Counted from the first letter of the stretch, positions 8,482 through 18,477 are shown. The stretch: DNA of 64,000 nucleotides from Bacteroidota bacterium (GCA_018266895.1 JAFDZQ010000022.1:1-64000), one strand, 5' to 3'. Translations and numbers: made by a program. Notes: generated from the sequence alone by a model not told the origin.

Positions 8482-9519
8482 TTAAGCTTCAGCTTGTTCC
8501 TTAAGAAACATCTTCTGAAATTCCCTCTTGGTCCGGTTTTTCCAGTTACCTTTGTGATAAGCGTATCCGGCTATCAGAGGCATTGCAATAGTCGCTTCGC
8601 AGTAAACCATCTGTTCATAAGTCATATCAACCTTCCCCCACGAACTTGCTTCCTTCAGAGTAGATCCGGATAACGCTCCGTCTCTGTCATCTGCTACAGT
8701 GATCTGAATTGCATATTTATGCATCGGTACTTCCTTATTGAGGATTTCAGCAGCAACGACAGTATCCTGTGCAAAATTCTTCGGAACGCCGCCTCCTACC
8801 ATAAAAAGTCCGGATTCAAATGCTTCAAGCTTGATCTTTGTGAGTTCGAGAAAATCCTTTGCCGAATCCAGAGAAACATTTAGATCGGGATTATTGAACT
8901 GATGATGAACGAAACCGAATCCCGCGGAGCAGTCTGAAAATGCAGGTACAAAGATAGGAACATTGTTTTCATATGCGGCAAGAACCACAGAATCCTTGTT
9001 CTTCCCGTTCTTTGAAAGATACTCGCCCATATGCCATATAAATTCTCTCGAGGAATAAGGTCTCTTTTCAAGAGTATCACAGATCCGGGCTATTGTCATG
9101 TCGCATTCTCTAAGATCTTCTTCGTCAATATAAGTATCATAAATTCTGTCGATCATAAGCTCTCTCATTTCATTGTCATCTACAAACTGCGAACCTTTGT
9201 AATGCTTGTATCCGAGCCCTTCAAAAAAATCCTGATCCACAATGATCGCACCGGTTGAAACTATTGCATCAACCATATTATTGCGGACCATATCAACCAC
9301 TACATTCTTCAGACCGGCTGAAAACAAGGAACCTGCAAGGCATAGAATCACAGAACAGTTTTTATCGGAGAGCATCATATCATAATAAGCCGCAGCATTT
9401 GCCAGATCTCTTGAAGAGAAAGCCATATCTTTCATGTCTTCTACAAGAGAAATCACGTTATGCTTTTTTATGTCAATATGCTTTATTGTTTCTTTCAGAT
9501 AATCTTTTTTTGTTTTCAT
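8482..9519 (-). CDS. Deoxyhypusine synthase family protein
   Basis: A bacterial member of the deoxyhypusine synthase (DHS) fold, an NAD- and spermidine-dependent aminobutyl transferase family. Read from the ATG ending at 9519 it has 345 residues. An upstream TTG at 9552 would add 11. Conserved features include ILCLAGSLFSAGL, VDAIVSTGA and ASSWGKV, the last matching the catalytic-lysine region of true DHS. Bacteria lack eIF5A, so the substrate should be a small polyamine; homospermidine synthesis or another polyamine-related activity is the likely role, not protein modification. No other polyamine gene is adjacent. Confidence 0.85.
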   Translation of the reverse strand: MKTKKDYLKETIKHIDIKKHNVISLVEDMKDMAFSSRDLANAAAYYDMMLSDKNCSVILCLAGSLFSAGLKNVVVDMVRNNMVDAIVSTGAIIVDQDFFEGLGYKHYKGSQFVDDNEMRELMIDRIYDTYIDEEDLRECDMTIARICDTLEKRPYSSREFIWHMGEYLSKNGKNKDSVVLAAYENNVPIFVPAFSDCSAGFGFVHHQFNNPDLNVSLDSAKDFLELTKIKLEAFESGLFMVGGGVPKNFAQDTVVAAEILNKEVPMHKYAIQITVADDRDGALSGSTLKEASSWGKVDMTYEQMVYCEATIAMPLIAGYAYHKGNWKNRTKREFQKMFLKEQAEA

Positions 9520-9584
9520 CAGAGTATTGTTAAGTTTTATTTTGTTGTTCAATATAAAAAAATTACATTCCTTATAAAATGAAA

Positions 9585-9623
9585 AAGCCGGATTAAATCA
9601 TTAAGGCTGATTCCGGATGGCTT
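9585..9623 (-). terminator. Probable terminator of the T9SS-exported protein gene
   Basis: On the minus strand AAGCC...GGA and TCC GGCTT pair with a small bulge and are followed by TTTTTCATTTT. It sits immediately after the stop codon at 9629. Confidence 0.55.
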
Positions 9624-9628
9624 GAAAA

Positions 9629-11497
9629 TCATTTCAGCAGAATCATTCTTATTACATCTTCAGACCCCCCTGAATTTAATTTGCAGTAATAAACTCCGCT
9701 GGCAAGTTTTCCGGAAGCGGAAAATTCATACGAGTAGTATCCTGCTTCTTTAAATTCATCTACTAATGTTGAGATCTCTGAGCCGGAAGAATTATAAATT
9801 TTAAGAGTTACATTGTTTCCTTTTGAGATCTGAAAATTAATTACAGTAGATGGATTAAACGGATTCGGATAATTCTGTGATAGTGAAAACCTGTCAGGAG
9901 TTCCGATTATCACCTCGTTTGTAAGATTGTAATAACGATAATTTCCGTTGAAGTCAGTTTGCTTAAGTCTGTATTCATACTTTCCTGTATTGAGATTTCT
10001 GTCTTCAAAGGTGTATGTATTCCGGACATTTGAACTTCCTTTACCCTTTACAAATCCTGTTTTCATCCAGTCTGTGTTTATGTTGTCAGAGACCTTCCTT
10101 TCAATTTCAAATCCGGAATTGTTTTCTTCGTTAGAAGTTACCCAGTTAAGTAAAACACTGCTTCTGATTACGGAAGAACTGAAAGATAACATTTCAACCG
10201 GTAATGGAAAATCAGGAGTAATGTAGACTTTCAGAATATATTCGGAAGGAAAACTCGAACCGTTATTCGGAAGAAGAGCTCTTATACCTCCGTAAACATA
10301 ACCTGCAAGCGTTCTTCCTGTGATCTGATTTAAGTTAATTACATCGTTATCATAATGAGGAACTGAATCGCTTAGAATAAATTTTGCATTTGTTCCCAGA
10401 AGAGCGGGCATTTTTTCAGTGGAAATAATTTCTCCGGAGGTGCCGTCCTGATTTCTTGTCAGTGTTGTAATGTCATCTATAAAAGGAACTAATGAATCAT
10501 ATTCAAGAGCCTGAGTAATTTCATTGAAAGTATGAAGACTCATTCCGCCAAAAAAAGTCGTATGCATTTTTCCTGCTGCAGAGTTGTAAGCTGACAAGTA
10601 AGCAGTCGTGTACTGATTCATTACTTGTTCATAACCGTAATCAACAGTTATGCTGTTGTCTTCTATGTAAATCGGATTCAGATACGGCAGATCTATATTC
10701 CTTTTAAAAACGCCTCCGTACATTATGAGATATTTCGTTAAACCGTTATCCTTAAGTGCAGGAACAAGATTAAGATCACGTCTGTGATATTCAATTGTAT
10801 CTGTCGAAGCGCTGTAGTCCGAGATCGAAATATTTATGCCGTCATCATTAATTTTGAATTTTCTTATCTGATCGGTATAAATCTGATTATTGACAGTTCT
10901 TCTGTAACCTCCCGTAAATATATGTCCACCGGTTAAATAAAAATAATCTCCGAGTTTTTCCAGCTCGCCGCCGGTTACCTGCATTCTGCTGTCAGTGATT
11001 TGTCTTACAAAAGGAGCAATGGAATTTCCGTTAATAACAGCCTGTATAATTTCGTTCACATCAACTACTGTCAGGAGGGGAAAAGTTTTCAGACTGTTTA
11101 CGGTGCTGTCGTAACCGTATCCTCCGGCTATATAAAGTTTATTTCCGCTCTGGACTGATTCCATATTGGATGACCTGAACTGATCAGTCACGGTATACGG
11201 CAGGTCGAGAAATATATTTCTTGACCATGTCTGAGTTGAACCCGGATCGACAACGAATATATTTGTGTTAGAAAACTGTTTCGGGAATGCGGTTGCGGGT
11301 GTGAATCCGTGAAGTCCGTTTGTCCTTCCTCCTATAAAAAGCCATTTGCCGCCTGACTGTGCAAAAGCAAATGAATGTATTGCCGGCGTACCGGGCATGC
11401 TGACCTGTTCAATTTCTATAGTGTAAGGATCAGAGGAATATGCCTGAGAATTCAAAGAAAATAAAATGAACAAAAAAGCAATAAAAGTTTTAATCAT
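9629..11497 (-). CDS. Secreted protein with T9SS C-terminal sorting domain (kelch-like)
   Basis: This 622-residue protein starts with a clear signal peptide (FIAFLFILFSLNSQAYSS). Residues 40-420 contain repeated stretches such as GGKWLFIGGR, GNKLYIAGGYG, GDYFYLTGGH and KYLIMYGG, spaced like the blades of a kelch-type beta-propeller. A fibronectin-like segment follows (VLLNWVTSNEENNSGFEIER). The last 80 residues are a canonical type-A T9SS sorting module beginning at NYPNPFNPSTVINF and ending in VIRMILLK. It is expected to be exported and either released or surface-attached. No enzyme motif was found. Confidence 0.85.
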   Translation of the reverse strand: MIKTFIAFLFILFSLNSQAYSSDPYTIEIEQVSMPGTPAIHSFAFAQSGGKWLFIGGRTNGLHGFTPATAFPKQFSNTNIFVVDPGSTQTWSRNIFLDLPYTVTDQFRSSNMESVQSGNKLYIAGGYGYDSTVNSLKTFPLLTVVDVNEIIQAVINGNSIAPFVRQITDSRMQVTGGELEKLGDYFYLTGGHIFTGGYRRTVNNQIYTDQIRKFKINDDGINISISDYSASTDTIEYHRRDLNLVPALKDNGLTKYLIMYGGVFKRNIDLPYLNPIYIEDNSITVDYGYEQVMNQYTTAYLSAYNSAAGKMHTTFFGGMSLHTFNEITQALEYDSLVPFIDDITTLTRNQDGTSGEIISTEKMPALLGTNAKFILSDSVPHYDNDVINLNQITGRTLAGYVYGGIRALLPNNGSSFPSEYILKVYITPDFPLPVEMLSFSSSVIRSSVLLNWVTSNEENNSGFEIERKVSDNINTDWMKTGFVKGKGSSNVRNTYTFEDRNLNTGKYEYRLKQTDFNGNYRYYNLTNEVIIGTPDRFSLSQNYPNPFNPSTVINFQISKGNNVTLKIYNSSGSEISTLVDEFKEAGYYSYEFSASGKLASGVYYCKLNSGGSEDVIRMILLK

Positions 11498-11669
11498 GTA
11501 TTTGTTTATTGTTATAGTTTTAATTTTAAATCAATACTATGAATACTAAAGAAAGATATTAATTTACTGTTATTTTTAATTTTTAAATTTTAATTCCCCG
11601 GATTAGTCAGATTAAGCGGATAAAAATTGCAGACACACATTTTGTGCTTTGAGGAACAATTCAAAATTG

Positions 11670-13637
11670 TCAGACTTTCTTTTCTGTCCAGTCACCATTG
11701 TTTTTTATAAGTTCTATAAGTTCATCAACAGATGTTTCAGCGCTGATATTCTTCTTCATCACTTCTCTGCCTTTGTAAAGAGTGATTTTATCCGGACCGC
11801 TTCCTACATATCCGTAATCGGCATCAGCCATTTCCCCCGGACCGTTTACAATGCATCCCATGACGGCGATTTTCACGCCTTTAAGATGATCAGTTCTGTT
11901 CCTGATATTTGCCGTTGTGATCTGCAGATCAAAAAGTGTTCTTCCGCAGGAAGGACAGGAAATATATTCAGTGCGTGAAATTCTTGTACGTGCCGCCTGA
12001 AGTATTCCGAAACTCACGCTGTTCAGAGTTTTCAGATCAGAAGGGGCAGAGTCTATCCAGATCCCGTCTCCGAGTCCGTCAAGCATAAGTCCGCCGACAT
12101 CAGTCGCAGAATAAAGCATCAGAAGCTCATCGTCGGTTTTATATTTTCCGTCAAAAATCTTTTTGACTATAACGGGGCAGCGGATTTCTCTGTTTATAAT
12201 TTCAATGAATACTCTTCTCAGCTCTGCCATGGCATGTTCATTACTGCTGCTCAATATCAGCACACAACTTTTATCTTTACTTATTTCATTTATCAGATTT
12301 TCATTCAGATCATCAATTGTTACTGAAAGAAAATTTATTCTTTCCGATCTGATGCTTTCTGATAAATACTGTGAAGTATTAAAAAGAGGAAAACTGTCTT
12401 CTCTTGCGGCTGAGGATTTCCAGAAATCGTATTCAAAAATTTTTCTTAACGTGCCCGGAAGTTTGTACTGAATATCCCTGTTTCCGAGAAAAAGAAAATC
12501 AGGAGCAATATCTCCTATATTCCATTTATCAAGAGATTCACTGTAATAATATCCGAGTTCTTTCAGGCCGTCATGACTTTTAAAAATGCTTTCATCAGCT
12601 GAGATGACCACAACCGGTACATTATGTCCTCCGATTTTGTCAACTTCAGAAGTATCTCTTCTTTTAAAATCAAAAGGGTCAAGCGGATTGCTGATTACAG
12701 CCGGAATTTCAGTGTGGGCTTTCCTGAGAACCGAATAACGGTTTACAAGATTGAGAGCGACAGGAATTTCGAATTCAGGATCTTCAGTAAGGGAAACTCT
12801 TACCGTATCGCCGAGACCGTCTTCAAGGAGAGTTCCAATTCCTACAGCGGATTTGATTCTCCCGTCTTCGCCGTCTCCGGCTTCCGTCACACCGAGATGA
12901 AGCGGGTAATTCATTTTCTCTTCTTCCATTTTATTTACAAGCAGTCTGTAAGCTTCGACCATTACTTTCGGATTGCTTGCTTTCATGGAAAGTACAATTT
13001 CATAAAATCCCAGATCTTCGCAGATCCTTACAAACTCAAGCGCAGATTCCACCATGCCGACAGGAGTATCTCCGAATCTGCTCATAATCCTGTCTGATAA
13101 TGAACCGTGATTAGTGCCTATCCTCATGGCAGTTCCGTATTCTTTGCAAATTTTTACAAGCGGGGTAAATTTATTTCTTATCCTTTCAAGTTCCGTATTA
13201 TAAGCATCATCATTGTAGTCTATAAATTCAAATTTCTTCCTGTCCGCATAGTTACCCGGATTGATCCTGACTTTTTCAACAATTCTTGCAGCCATTTCAG
13301 CGGCGTTGGGAGTGAAGTGAATGTCGGCGATTAAAGGAGTATCATAACCTCTTCTCCTTAATTCATTCTTTATGTTCTCTAAATTTTTTGCTTCGTTGAG
13401 ACTCGGAGCTGTAATTCTGACATAATCCGAGCCGGCTTCGATAATTCTGATCGACTGTTCCACTGTTGCAACAGTATCCATAGTATCAGTTGTCGTCATT
13501 GACTGAACGCGGATGGGATTATCACCACCCAGAGGAATATTGCCGATTTTAACTTCTCTGGTGGTATATCGTGAATATGAAGTAAGACTGTTGCAGTATT
13601 TTTTTGACAATGTATCAGTATTCATCTTATCGGTCAT
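11670..13637 (-). CDS. ispG: 4-hydroxy-3-methylbut-2-enyl diphosphate synthase (long form)
   Basis: IspG converts the cyclic MEcPP intermediate to HMBPP in the MEP pathway. At 655 residues it is the long form with a central insertion, as in plants and Bacteroidota, rather than the roughly 370-residue form of proteobacteria. The N-terminal TIM-barrel is recognisable (RVQSMTTTDTMDT, PLIADIHFTPNAA, KVRINPGNYADRK, RIGTNHGSLSDRI). The C-terminal iron-sulfur domain carries CPSCGR and MGCIVNGPGEMADADYG. Its start overlaps the stop of the rhomboid gene by 4 bases, making it the last gene of the kup-initiated run. Confidence 0.93.
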   Translation of the reverse strand: MTDKMNTDTLSKKYCNSLTSYSRYTTREVKIGNIPLGGDNPIRVQSMTTTDTMDTVATVEQSIRIIEAGSDYVRITAPSLNEAKNLENIKNELRRRGYDTPLIADIHFTPNAAEMAARIVEKVRINPGNYADRKKFEFIDYNDDAYNTELERIRNKFTPLVKICKEYGTAMRIGTNHGSLSDRIMSRFGDTPVGMVESALEFVRICEDLGFYEIVLSMKASNPKVMVEAYRLLVNKMEEEKMNYPLHLGVTEAGDGEDGRIKSAVGIGTLLEDGLGDTVRVSLTEDPEFEIPVALNLVNRYSVLRKAHTEIPAVISNPLDPFDFKRRDTSEVDKIGGHNVPVVVISADESIFKSHDGLKELGYYYSESLDKWNIGDIAPDFLFLGNRDIQYKLPGTLRKIFEYDFWKSSAAREDSFPLFNTSQYLSESIRSERINFLSVTIDDLNENLINEISKDKSCVLILSSSNEHAMAELRRVFIEIINREIRCPVIVKKIFDGKYKTDDELLMLYSATDVGGLMLDGLGDGIWIDSAPSDLKTLNSVSFGILQAARTRISRTEYISCPSCGRTLFDLQITTANIRNRTDHLKGVKIAVMGCIVNGPGEMADADYGYVGSGPDKITLYKGREVMKKNISAETSVDELIELIKNNGDWTEKKV

Positions 13638-14602
13638 CTCAGTTTTTTGCTTTCCTGAAACAGAATTCTTTTTTCTTCCGGTGTCAGATTCTGATATCCG
13701 CCTTCGCTTAGTTTGTCAAGAATGGCATCGATTTTTTCCTGAGCGGACCGCTCCTGATTTTCCATTTGTTTCTTGTAATCTGTGACTTCTATTTCCTGAT
13801 AATGAGCATCCGCAATATTCTCGTTCATTTTGATTTTACTTTTTAGCAAAGATTCTTTATCCGGGTTGTTTTTAGACGAGTAATAAGATGTGAACCTGTT
13901 TTTAAGTATATCCGAATTACCGAAAAAATCAGATGAGGATTTTTTGTAAAAGACAAGAAGATAAATCAAGCCTATCACTCCGCCTCCGAGATGAGCAAAA
14001 TGGGCAATACCGGACTGAGTACCGCCTGCAACGGAGAAAACTTCAATCAGCATATAGAAAATAACAAGATACTTTGCTTTGACAGGCAGTATGCCGTAAA
14101 TGTATATATTTCTGTCAGGGAAAAGATAACCGAAAGCTACGAGTATACCGTAGATAGCGCCGGACGCTCCGACAGTCGGACCGACAGAAGTAAATAAAGG
14201 AGCGATAAAAAGATTGCATAAACCTGCGCCGATTCCGCACATCATATAATACATCAGAAATCTGTTTTGTCCCCAAATATTTTCGAGTTCAGCGCCAAAC
14301 ATCCAGAGAGCAAACATATTCAGAAGCAGATGAAAGAAACCTCCGTGAAGGAACATATATGTGATGAGCTGCCAGGGATAAAAACTCAGCTCTATCTGTC
14401 CCATTGACACTCCGGAAAGCGGATTTAAAGCGAAATATTTATATACAATAACTTCAAATGACATATTTCCCACCTTGAATCCGGTAAGAATCAGATTAAA
14501 AATTATGTATATGACGACATTTGATAAAAGAAGCAGTTTTATTATCGGAGGAAAAAGTGAAAATCCTCCGAAGAAACCCGGTCTCCTGTATGAATTATTC
14601 AT
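13634..14602 (-). CDS. Rhomboid family intramembrane serine protease
   Basis: A polytopic inner-membrane protease that cuts transmembrane segments. The catalytic serine lies in GASGAIYG and the catalytic histidine in AHFAHLGGG, as in GlpG-type rhomboids. HGGFFHLLLNMFALWMFG is the conserved loop and helix 2. About six membrane helices are followed by a 90-residue soluble tail ending in DAILDKLSEGGYQNLTPEEK, a tail commonly attached to rhomboids of this phylum. The gene overlaps its neighbours on both sides by 4 bases, so it is translated within an operon. Its substrate is unknown. Confidence 0.92.
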   Translation of the reverse strand: MNNSYRRPGFFGGFSLFPPIIKLLLLSNVVIYIIFNLILTGFKVGNMSFEVIVYKYFALNPLSGVSMGQIELSFYPWQLITYMFLHGGFFHLLLNMFALWMFGAELENIWGQNRFLMYYMMCGIGAGLCNLFIAPLFTSVGPTVGASGAIYGILVAFGYLFPDRNIYIYGILPVKAKYLVIFYMLIEVFSVAGGTQSGIAHFAHLGGGVIGLIYLLVFYKKSSSDFFGNSDILKNRFTSYYSSKNNPDKESLLKSKIKMNENIADAHYQEIEVTDYKKQMENQERSAQEKIDAILDKLSEGGYQNLTPEEKRILFQESKKLR

Positions 14603-15345
14603 TTATTAATTATTAATCTTTGTGCGTTTTCGAAATCCTGGAGAGTATCTATTTCCATGCACCTGAATTCCGAAACATCAACTGCATAGATACTGTTCCT
14701 TTTATCCTGATTTATTTTGCCGGTGTCAATTAATTCCTGAAATGATGCTTCGTAAAACTCGTTAACATTGTTTTCCTGCGTAATTTTCCTGTCTAATATA
14801 GCAAACAGACCTTTCATAAAATACTGAGAAAACCTTTCGATTCCGATCGATTCACCGGCTGAATCAGGAATCGAAATATCTTTGCCTATATTCAGAATTT
14901 TACTGTCAGTGTCAAGTATGACTTTTATCTGTTCCTCATCAAGTGAATCTGTATAATTAACCGCAAGGCAGTTTTCTTTTTCCGAAAGCAATAACTCTCC
15001 GATGATTTTTTCATCAAACAGAATATCGCTGTCAAGCAAAAGAATATCGCCTTTGACATAATCCTTAGTCATCCAGAGTGAATATGAATTGTTATTATTC
15101 TCATAATCCGGATTTGATATAAATGTTTTACCGATACCGGGGAAAAATGCATCAACAAAATCCCTGATCATATTTTCCCTGTAACCTGTAACGAATATGA
15201 ATTCACTGATCCCGTTTGAAAGTACATTTTCAATGGTTCTCTGAAGCAGATTTTTATCGCCGATATTTAACAGGCATTTTGGAGTTGTGTCTGTTAAAGG
15301 TCTCAGTCTTCTTGAAACTCCGGCTGCCAGTATTATTGCCTGCAT
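14599..15345 (-). CDS. Sugar/alcohol-phosphate nucleotidyltransferase
   Basis: A 248-residue enzyme of the NTP_transferase family. The N-terminus MQAIILAAGVSRRLRPLT with PKCLLNIGDKNLLQRTIENV holds the nucleotide-binding loop and catalytic lysine. LLLDSDILFD supplies metal-binding acids. It most resembles the LicC and inositol-1-phosphate cytidylyltransferase group. The gene directly downstream of a CDP-alcohol phosphotransferase suggests that it makes the CDP-activated alcohol used by that enzyme. The alcohol (inositol, choline or other) is not known. It overlaps the rhomboid start by 4 bases. Confidence 0.8.
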   Translation of the reverse strand: MQAIILAAGVSRRLRPLTDTTPKCLLNIGDKNLLQRTIENVLSNGISEFIFVTGYRENMIRDFVDAFFPGIGKTFISNPDYENNNNSYSLWMTKDYVKGDILLLDSDILFDEKIIGELLLSEKENCLAVNYTDSLDEEQIKVILDTDSKILNIGKDISIPDSAGESIGIERFSQYFMKGLFAILDRKITQENNVNEFYEASFQELIDTGKINQDKRNSIYAVDVSEFRCMEIDTLQDFENAQRLIINK

Positions 15346-15355
15346 TTAAATTAAA

Positions 15356-16216
15356 TTATTTATCGGAAAATTTTTTATTAACTGATTTCTGGCGGAGAAG
15401 AAGCAGGACGAAAATCAGATTCCCAAGCGTGACAGTCAGTATAAGGTAAAGATCTATTCTGTTTAAGAGAGAGAAAACAATCAGAGCTACCATGTGAGTA
15501 GTCGAACCGATCCAGCTCCATAATCTGATCAGAAGCTTGTTCCCGGATTTATAAGCTTCGGGAGTTACTCTGAGTACTGAATGCTTTGACATATTCTTCT
15601 GAAATGCCGAATAAGAAAGATACAAAGAGATCAGAAGTTTCTCAAAGTATCTTCCTTTGATATCTTTAAGTCTTTCTTTTTCAGCAGAATATTCCTCAAT
15701 CTCATCGTCAAGTCCGGAAGCTTTCTGATAAACATATTCGAGATATAAATTCCTGTACTGGTCAAAAAACATATTCTGCACTGCCTTTGAAACGCCTGCA
15801 GCTATTGTAAGAAGCCAGCTGTACAGCGGATCTCCGGTAATGTATGTCATTGCCACACCGAGACCCAGAAAAACAGAGATTGAGGTCAGATAATCAATAA
15901 ACCCGTCTATAACCCTTCCTATCTTTGTTCCGTTTTTCTTAAGTCTTGCAAGCTGACCGTCCATACAGTCCAGTGTATTGCATATAAAAAAACTTGCGGA
16001 AGCAAGAATAAAGAATCTGTATTCGGAAAAACCGTAAAGAACACCCGACATAATCCCGAAAAACAGAGCAACAACAGAGATCTGATTCGGAGTAATTGAA
16101 GTATTATAAATCAGTTTGACAAACACAAAAGACAACGGTCTGAATATAACCAGATCAAGTATTTCTTCTGTATCAACGGTCTTGAGAGATTCTTTAAACT
16201 CGGACGAAAGAGACAT
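15356..16216 (-). CDS. CDP-alcohol phosphotransferase
   Basis: A 286-residue inner-membrane enzyme that transfers a phospho-alcohol from a CDP donor. The complete family signature D-x2-D-G-x2-A-R-x8-G-x3-D-x3-D is present (DCMDGQLARLKKNG... then GRVIDGFID), spanning about residues 83-108. Several membrane helices follow. It lies 10 bases upstream of a cytidylyltransferase-like gene, so the two probably act in sequence to make a phospholipid head group or a compatible solute such as an inositol phosphodiester. A charged insertion (EEYSAEKERLKDIKGRY) lies between helices near residues 170-190. Confidence 0.87.
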   Translation of the reverse strand: MSLSSEFKESLKTVDTEEILDLVIFRPLSFVFVKLIYNTSITPNQISVVALFFGIMSGVLYGFSEYRFFILASASFFICNTLDCMDGQLARLKKNGTKIGRVIDGFIDYLTSISVFLGLGVAMTYITGDPLYSWLLTIAAGVSKAVQNMFFDQYRNLYLEYVYQKASGLDDEIEEYSAEKERLKDIKGRYFEKLLISLYLSYSAFQKNMSKHSVLRVTPEAYKSGNKLLIRLWSWIGSTTHMVALIVFSLLNRIDLYLILTVTLGNLIFVLLLLRQKSVNKKFSDK

Positions 16217-16239
16217 TGATTATTATTTTCTGAATGAAA

Positions 16240-18147
16240 TTATAGTTCAACCTGCGTCCCGACTTCATAAACCCTTGTCGGAGGAATATTGAAAAAGTCA
16301 GTTGCCCTTTGTGAATTATTTGACATTAAAATAAAAATCTTATCTCTTATCATGCCAAACAGATTTTTATTTGTTGGAATAAGCGTTTCCCTTCCGAGGA
16401 AAAAAGTTGTTTTTTCCATTTTGATCTTCACGCCCTGTTTATCGAGCAGATCTATTATCTGCTGAATATTCGTTTTATCCATAAACCCGTAATTTGCAAT
16501 AACTCTGTAAAAGCCTTCCGTAGGCTGTTCGATCTGAATTCTTTCTTCAGTCCGTATGTGAGGCACTTTCTGAAATTTTATTGTCAGGATCACAACCTGT
16601 TTGTGCAATAACCTGTTGTGAGTAATATTTTTAATTAACGGCGGAGGCGTTCCTGTGGTACTGCTTGACATATAAATAGCAGTTCCCGGAATTGCTATCA
16701 TTCTTATGCTTAGAAATTCAGTAACGAAATTTTCAATTGACAGTGTCTGTTCATGAATTTTCTCGAGCAGGTTTTTCCTGCCGTTGTGCCATGTAGTCAT
16801 AAAGAAATATATCACGGCGCCCATTGTAAGCGGAACCCATCCGCCGTGTAAAATCTTCAGAATGTTAGCTCCAAGGAAGGAAAGATCAATAAACAGGAAG
16901 AATGAAATTACGATAAAAACAATCGGCTTGCTCCATTTCCATAATTTTACCATTGCAACAGAAAGCAAAACTGTTGTTATCACCATTGTGGATGTTACAG
17001 CTATTCCGTATGCAGCAGCAAGATTACTGGATGATTTGAAACCAAGAACAAGAGCAACAGTCGAAATAAGTAAAAACCAGTTAAGCTGCGGAATATATAT
17101 CTGTCCTCTTTCATCTTCGGACGTATGTAAAATTCTTATTCTCGGAAGAAAACCCAGCTGCAGCGCCTGAAATGTTATAGAATATGCTCCTGAGATAAGT
17201 GCCTGTGAAGCAATTACAGTTGCAACAGTCGCCAGTAAAACCAGAGGATAAAGAGCCCAGTCAGGAGCAAGATAATAAAATGGATTCTCAATAGCTTTGG
17301 GATTGCTTAGTATGAGAGCTCCCTGTCCGAAATAATTTATAAGAAGGCACGGAAGAACAAGATAAAACCACGCTAATTTAATCGGAGTTTTTCCGAAATG
17401 ACCAAGATCAGCATACAAAGCTTCCCCTCCTGTTACAACAAGGAAAACTGAACCTAGTATAACAAATCCCTGGAATCCGTTTTCAATAAAAAAATTAACT
17501 GCGAAATAAGGATTAATTGCCATTAAAACATCCGGGTGTTTGAAAACAGATGAAAAACCAAGAACGGCAATTGTAAGAAACCAGATCAGAGTAATAGGTC
17601 CGAAAATCTTCCCGACGCCTGCAGTACCTTTACTCTGCACAGAAAAAAGAGAAACCAGAATAACAACCGTCAGCGGTATAATATATGGTTCAAATAAAGG
17701 AGAAGCTCTTTTTAATCCTTCAACTGCACTAAGAACTGATATTGCCGGAGTAATTATTCCGTCTCCGTAAAGCAATGCAGCTCCGAAAAGTCCTATAGTA
17801 ATTATAAAAATATATTTAAAACTCGTTTTTTTCTCGTTTGCGCTTACAAGGGACATAAGGGCAAGAATACCTCCTTCACCGTCATTATCAGCCCTCATTA
17901 CAATCAGAATATATTTTACGGATATTATGATAATAAGAGACCAGAATATCAGGGATAATATTCCGAGTACATTCGCTTCGTTAGCAGTTATGGCATGAGG
18001 ACCGTGAAAACATTCCTTCATTGCATACAGCGGACTTGTTCCTATATCCCCGTAAACTATTCCTAAAGCGCTTAATGTAAGTAACAGTAAATATTTTTTG
18101 CTGGATTTGTCGTGTTCACTGTGAGTTTCTGTCATCTGAGCATTCAC
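16240..18147 (-). CDS. kup: Kup-type low-affinity potassium transporter
   Basis: KUP/HAK family potassium-proton symporter of the inner membrane, 635 residues. The signature GIVYGDIGTSPLYAMKECF is near the N-terminus, followed by about twelve membrane helices, including ALLYGDGIITPAISVLSAVE and VTGGEALYADLGHFGK. A cytoplasmic C-terminal domain of about 170 residues ends the protein (VEL). It is the first gene of a tight minus-strand run. No c-di-AMP riboswitch-like structure could be recognised upstream. Confidence 0.95.
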   Translation of the reverse strand: MNAQMTETHSEHDKSSKKYLLLLTLSALGIVYGDIGTSPLYAMKECFHGPHAITANEANVLGILSLIFWSLIIIISVKYILIVMRADNDGEGGILALMSLVSANEKKTSFKYIFIITIGLFGAALLYGDGIITPAISVLSAVEGLKRASPLFEPYIIPLTVVILVSLFSVQSKGTAGVGKIFGPITLIWFLTIAVLGFSSVFKHPDVLMAINPYFAVNFFIENGFQGFVILGSVFLVVTGGEALYADLGHFGKTPIKLAWFYLVLPCLLINYFGQGALILSNPKAIENPFYYLAPDWALYPLVLLATVATVIASQALISGAYSITFQALQLGFLPRIRILHTSEDERGQIYIPQLNWFLLISTVALVLGFKSSSNLAAAYGIAVTSTMVITTVLLSVAMVKLWKWSKPIVFIVISFFLFIDLSFLGANILKILHGGWVPLTMGAVIYFFMTTWHNGRKNLLEKIHEQTLSIENFVTEFLSIRMIAIPGTAIYMSSSTTGTPPPLIKNITHNRLLHKQVVILTIKFQKVPHIRTEERIQIEQPTEGFYRVIANYGFMDKTNIQQIIDLLDKQGVKIKMEKTTFFLGRETLIPTNKNLFGMIRDKIFILMSNNSQRATDFFNIPPTRVYEVGTQVEL

Positions 18148-18477
18148 AGACTCTGATGATTGATTGTCGGTATTGATTTGATTCAGAATCTATCCTTTTT
18201 TGATTTACTGTCTGTATGCAATGTTATTTAAACGTATAAAAACCATTTTACTTTATTTAACAGATCAAAAAACCACAAGACAGTTAAATTGATTTTACTT
18301 TTCAAAAATAAATTATTAATACTTAAATTACAATTTATATTAGTTAAATCAATTGAATCTCTGTGTGCGAAAGCGAGCTGAACTGATGATTTGTAAATAT
18401 TTTCAATTGATTTTATTTCATATAAAAGTTAGTTTAAATCCGTAATTTTAATTAACTGTTTTAACCGAATCGAATTA
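18148..18477. other. Divergent intergenic region, kup and glycosyltransferase
   Basis: This 330-base, very AT-rich gap separates two divergent genes and should hold both promoters. A weak match on the plus strand, TTG at 18391 and TATTTCAT at 18414 with a 20-base gap, is the best candidate for the glycosyltransferase. Nothing convincing was found for kup. There is no open frame or repeat. Confidence 0.4.

Noticed and set aside
18148-18477. Possible riboswitch controlling kup
   Set aside because: No paired elements resembling a c-di-AMP or other known riboswitch could be drawn; the region is simply AT-rich.
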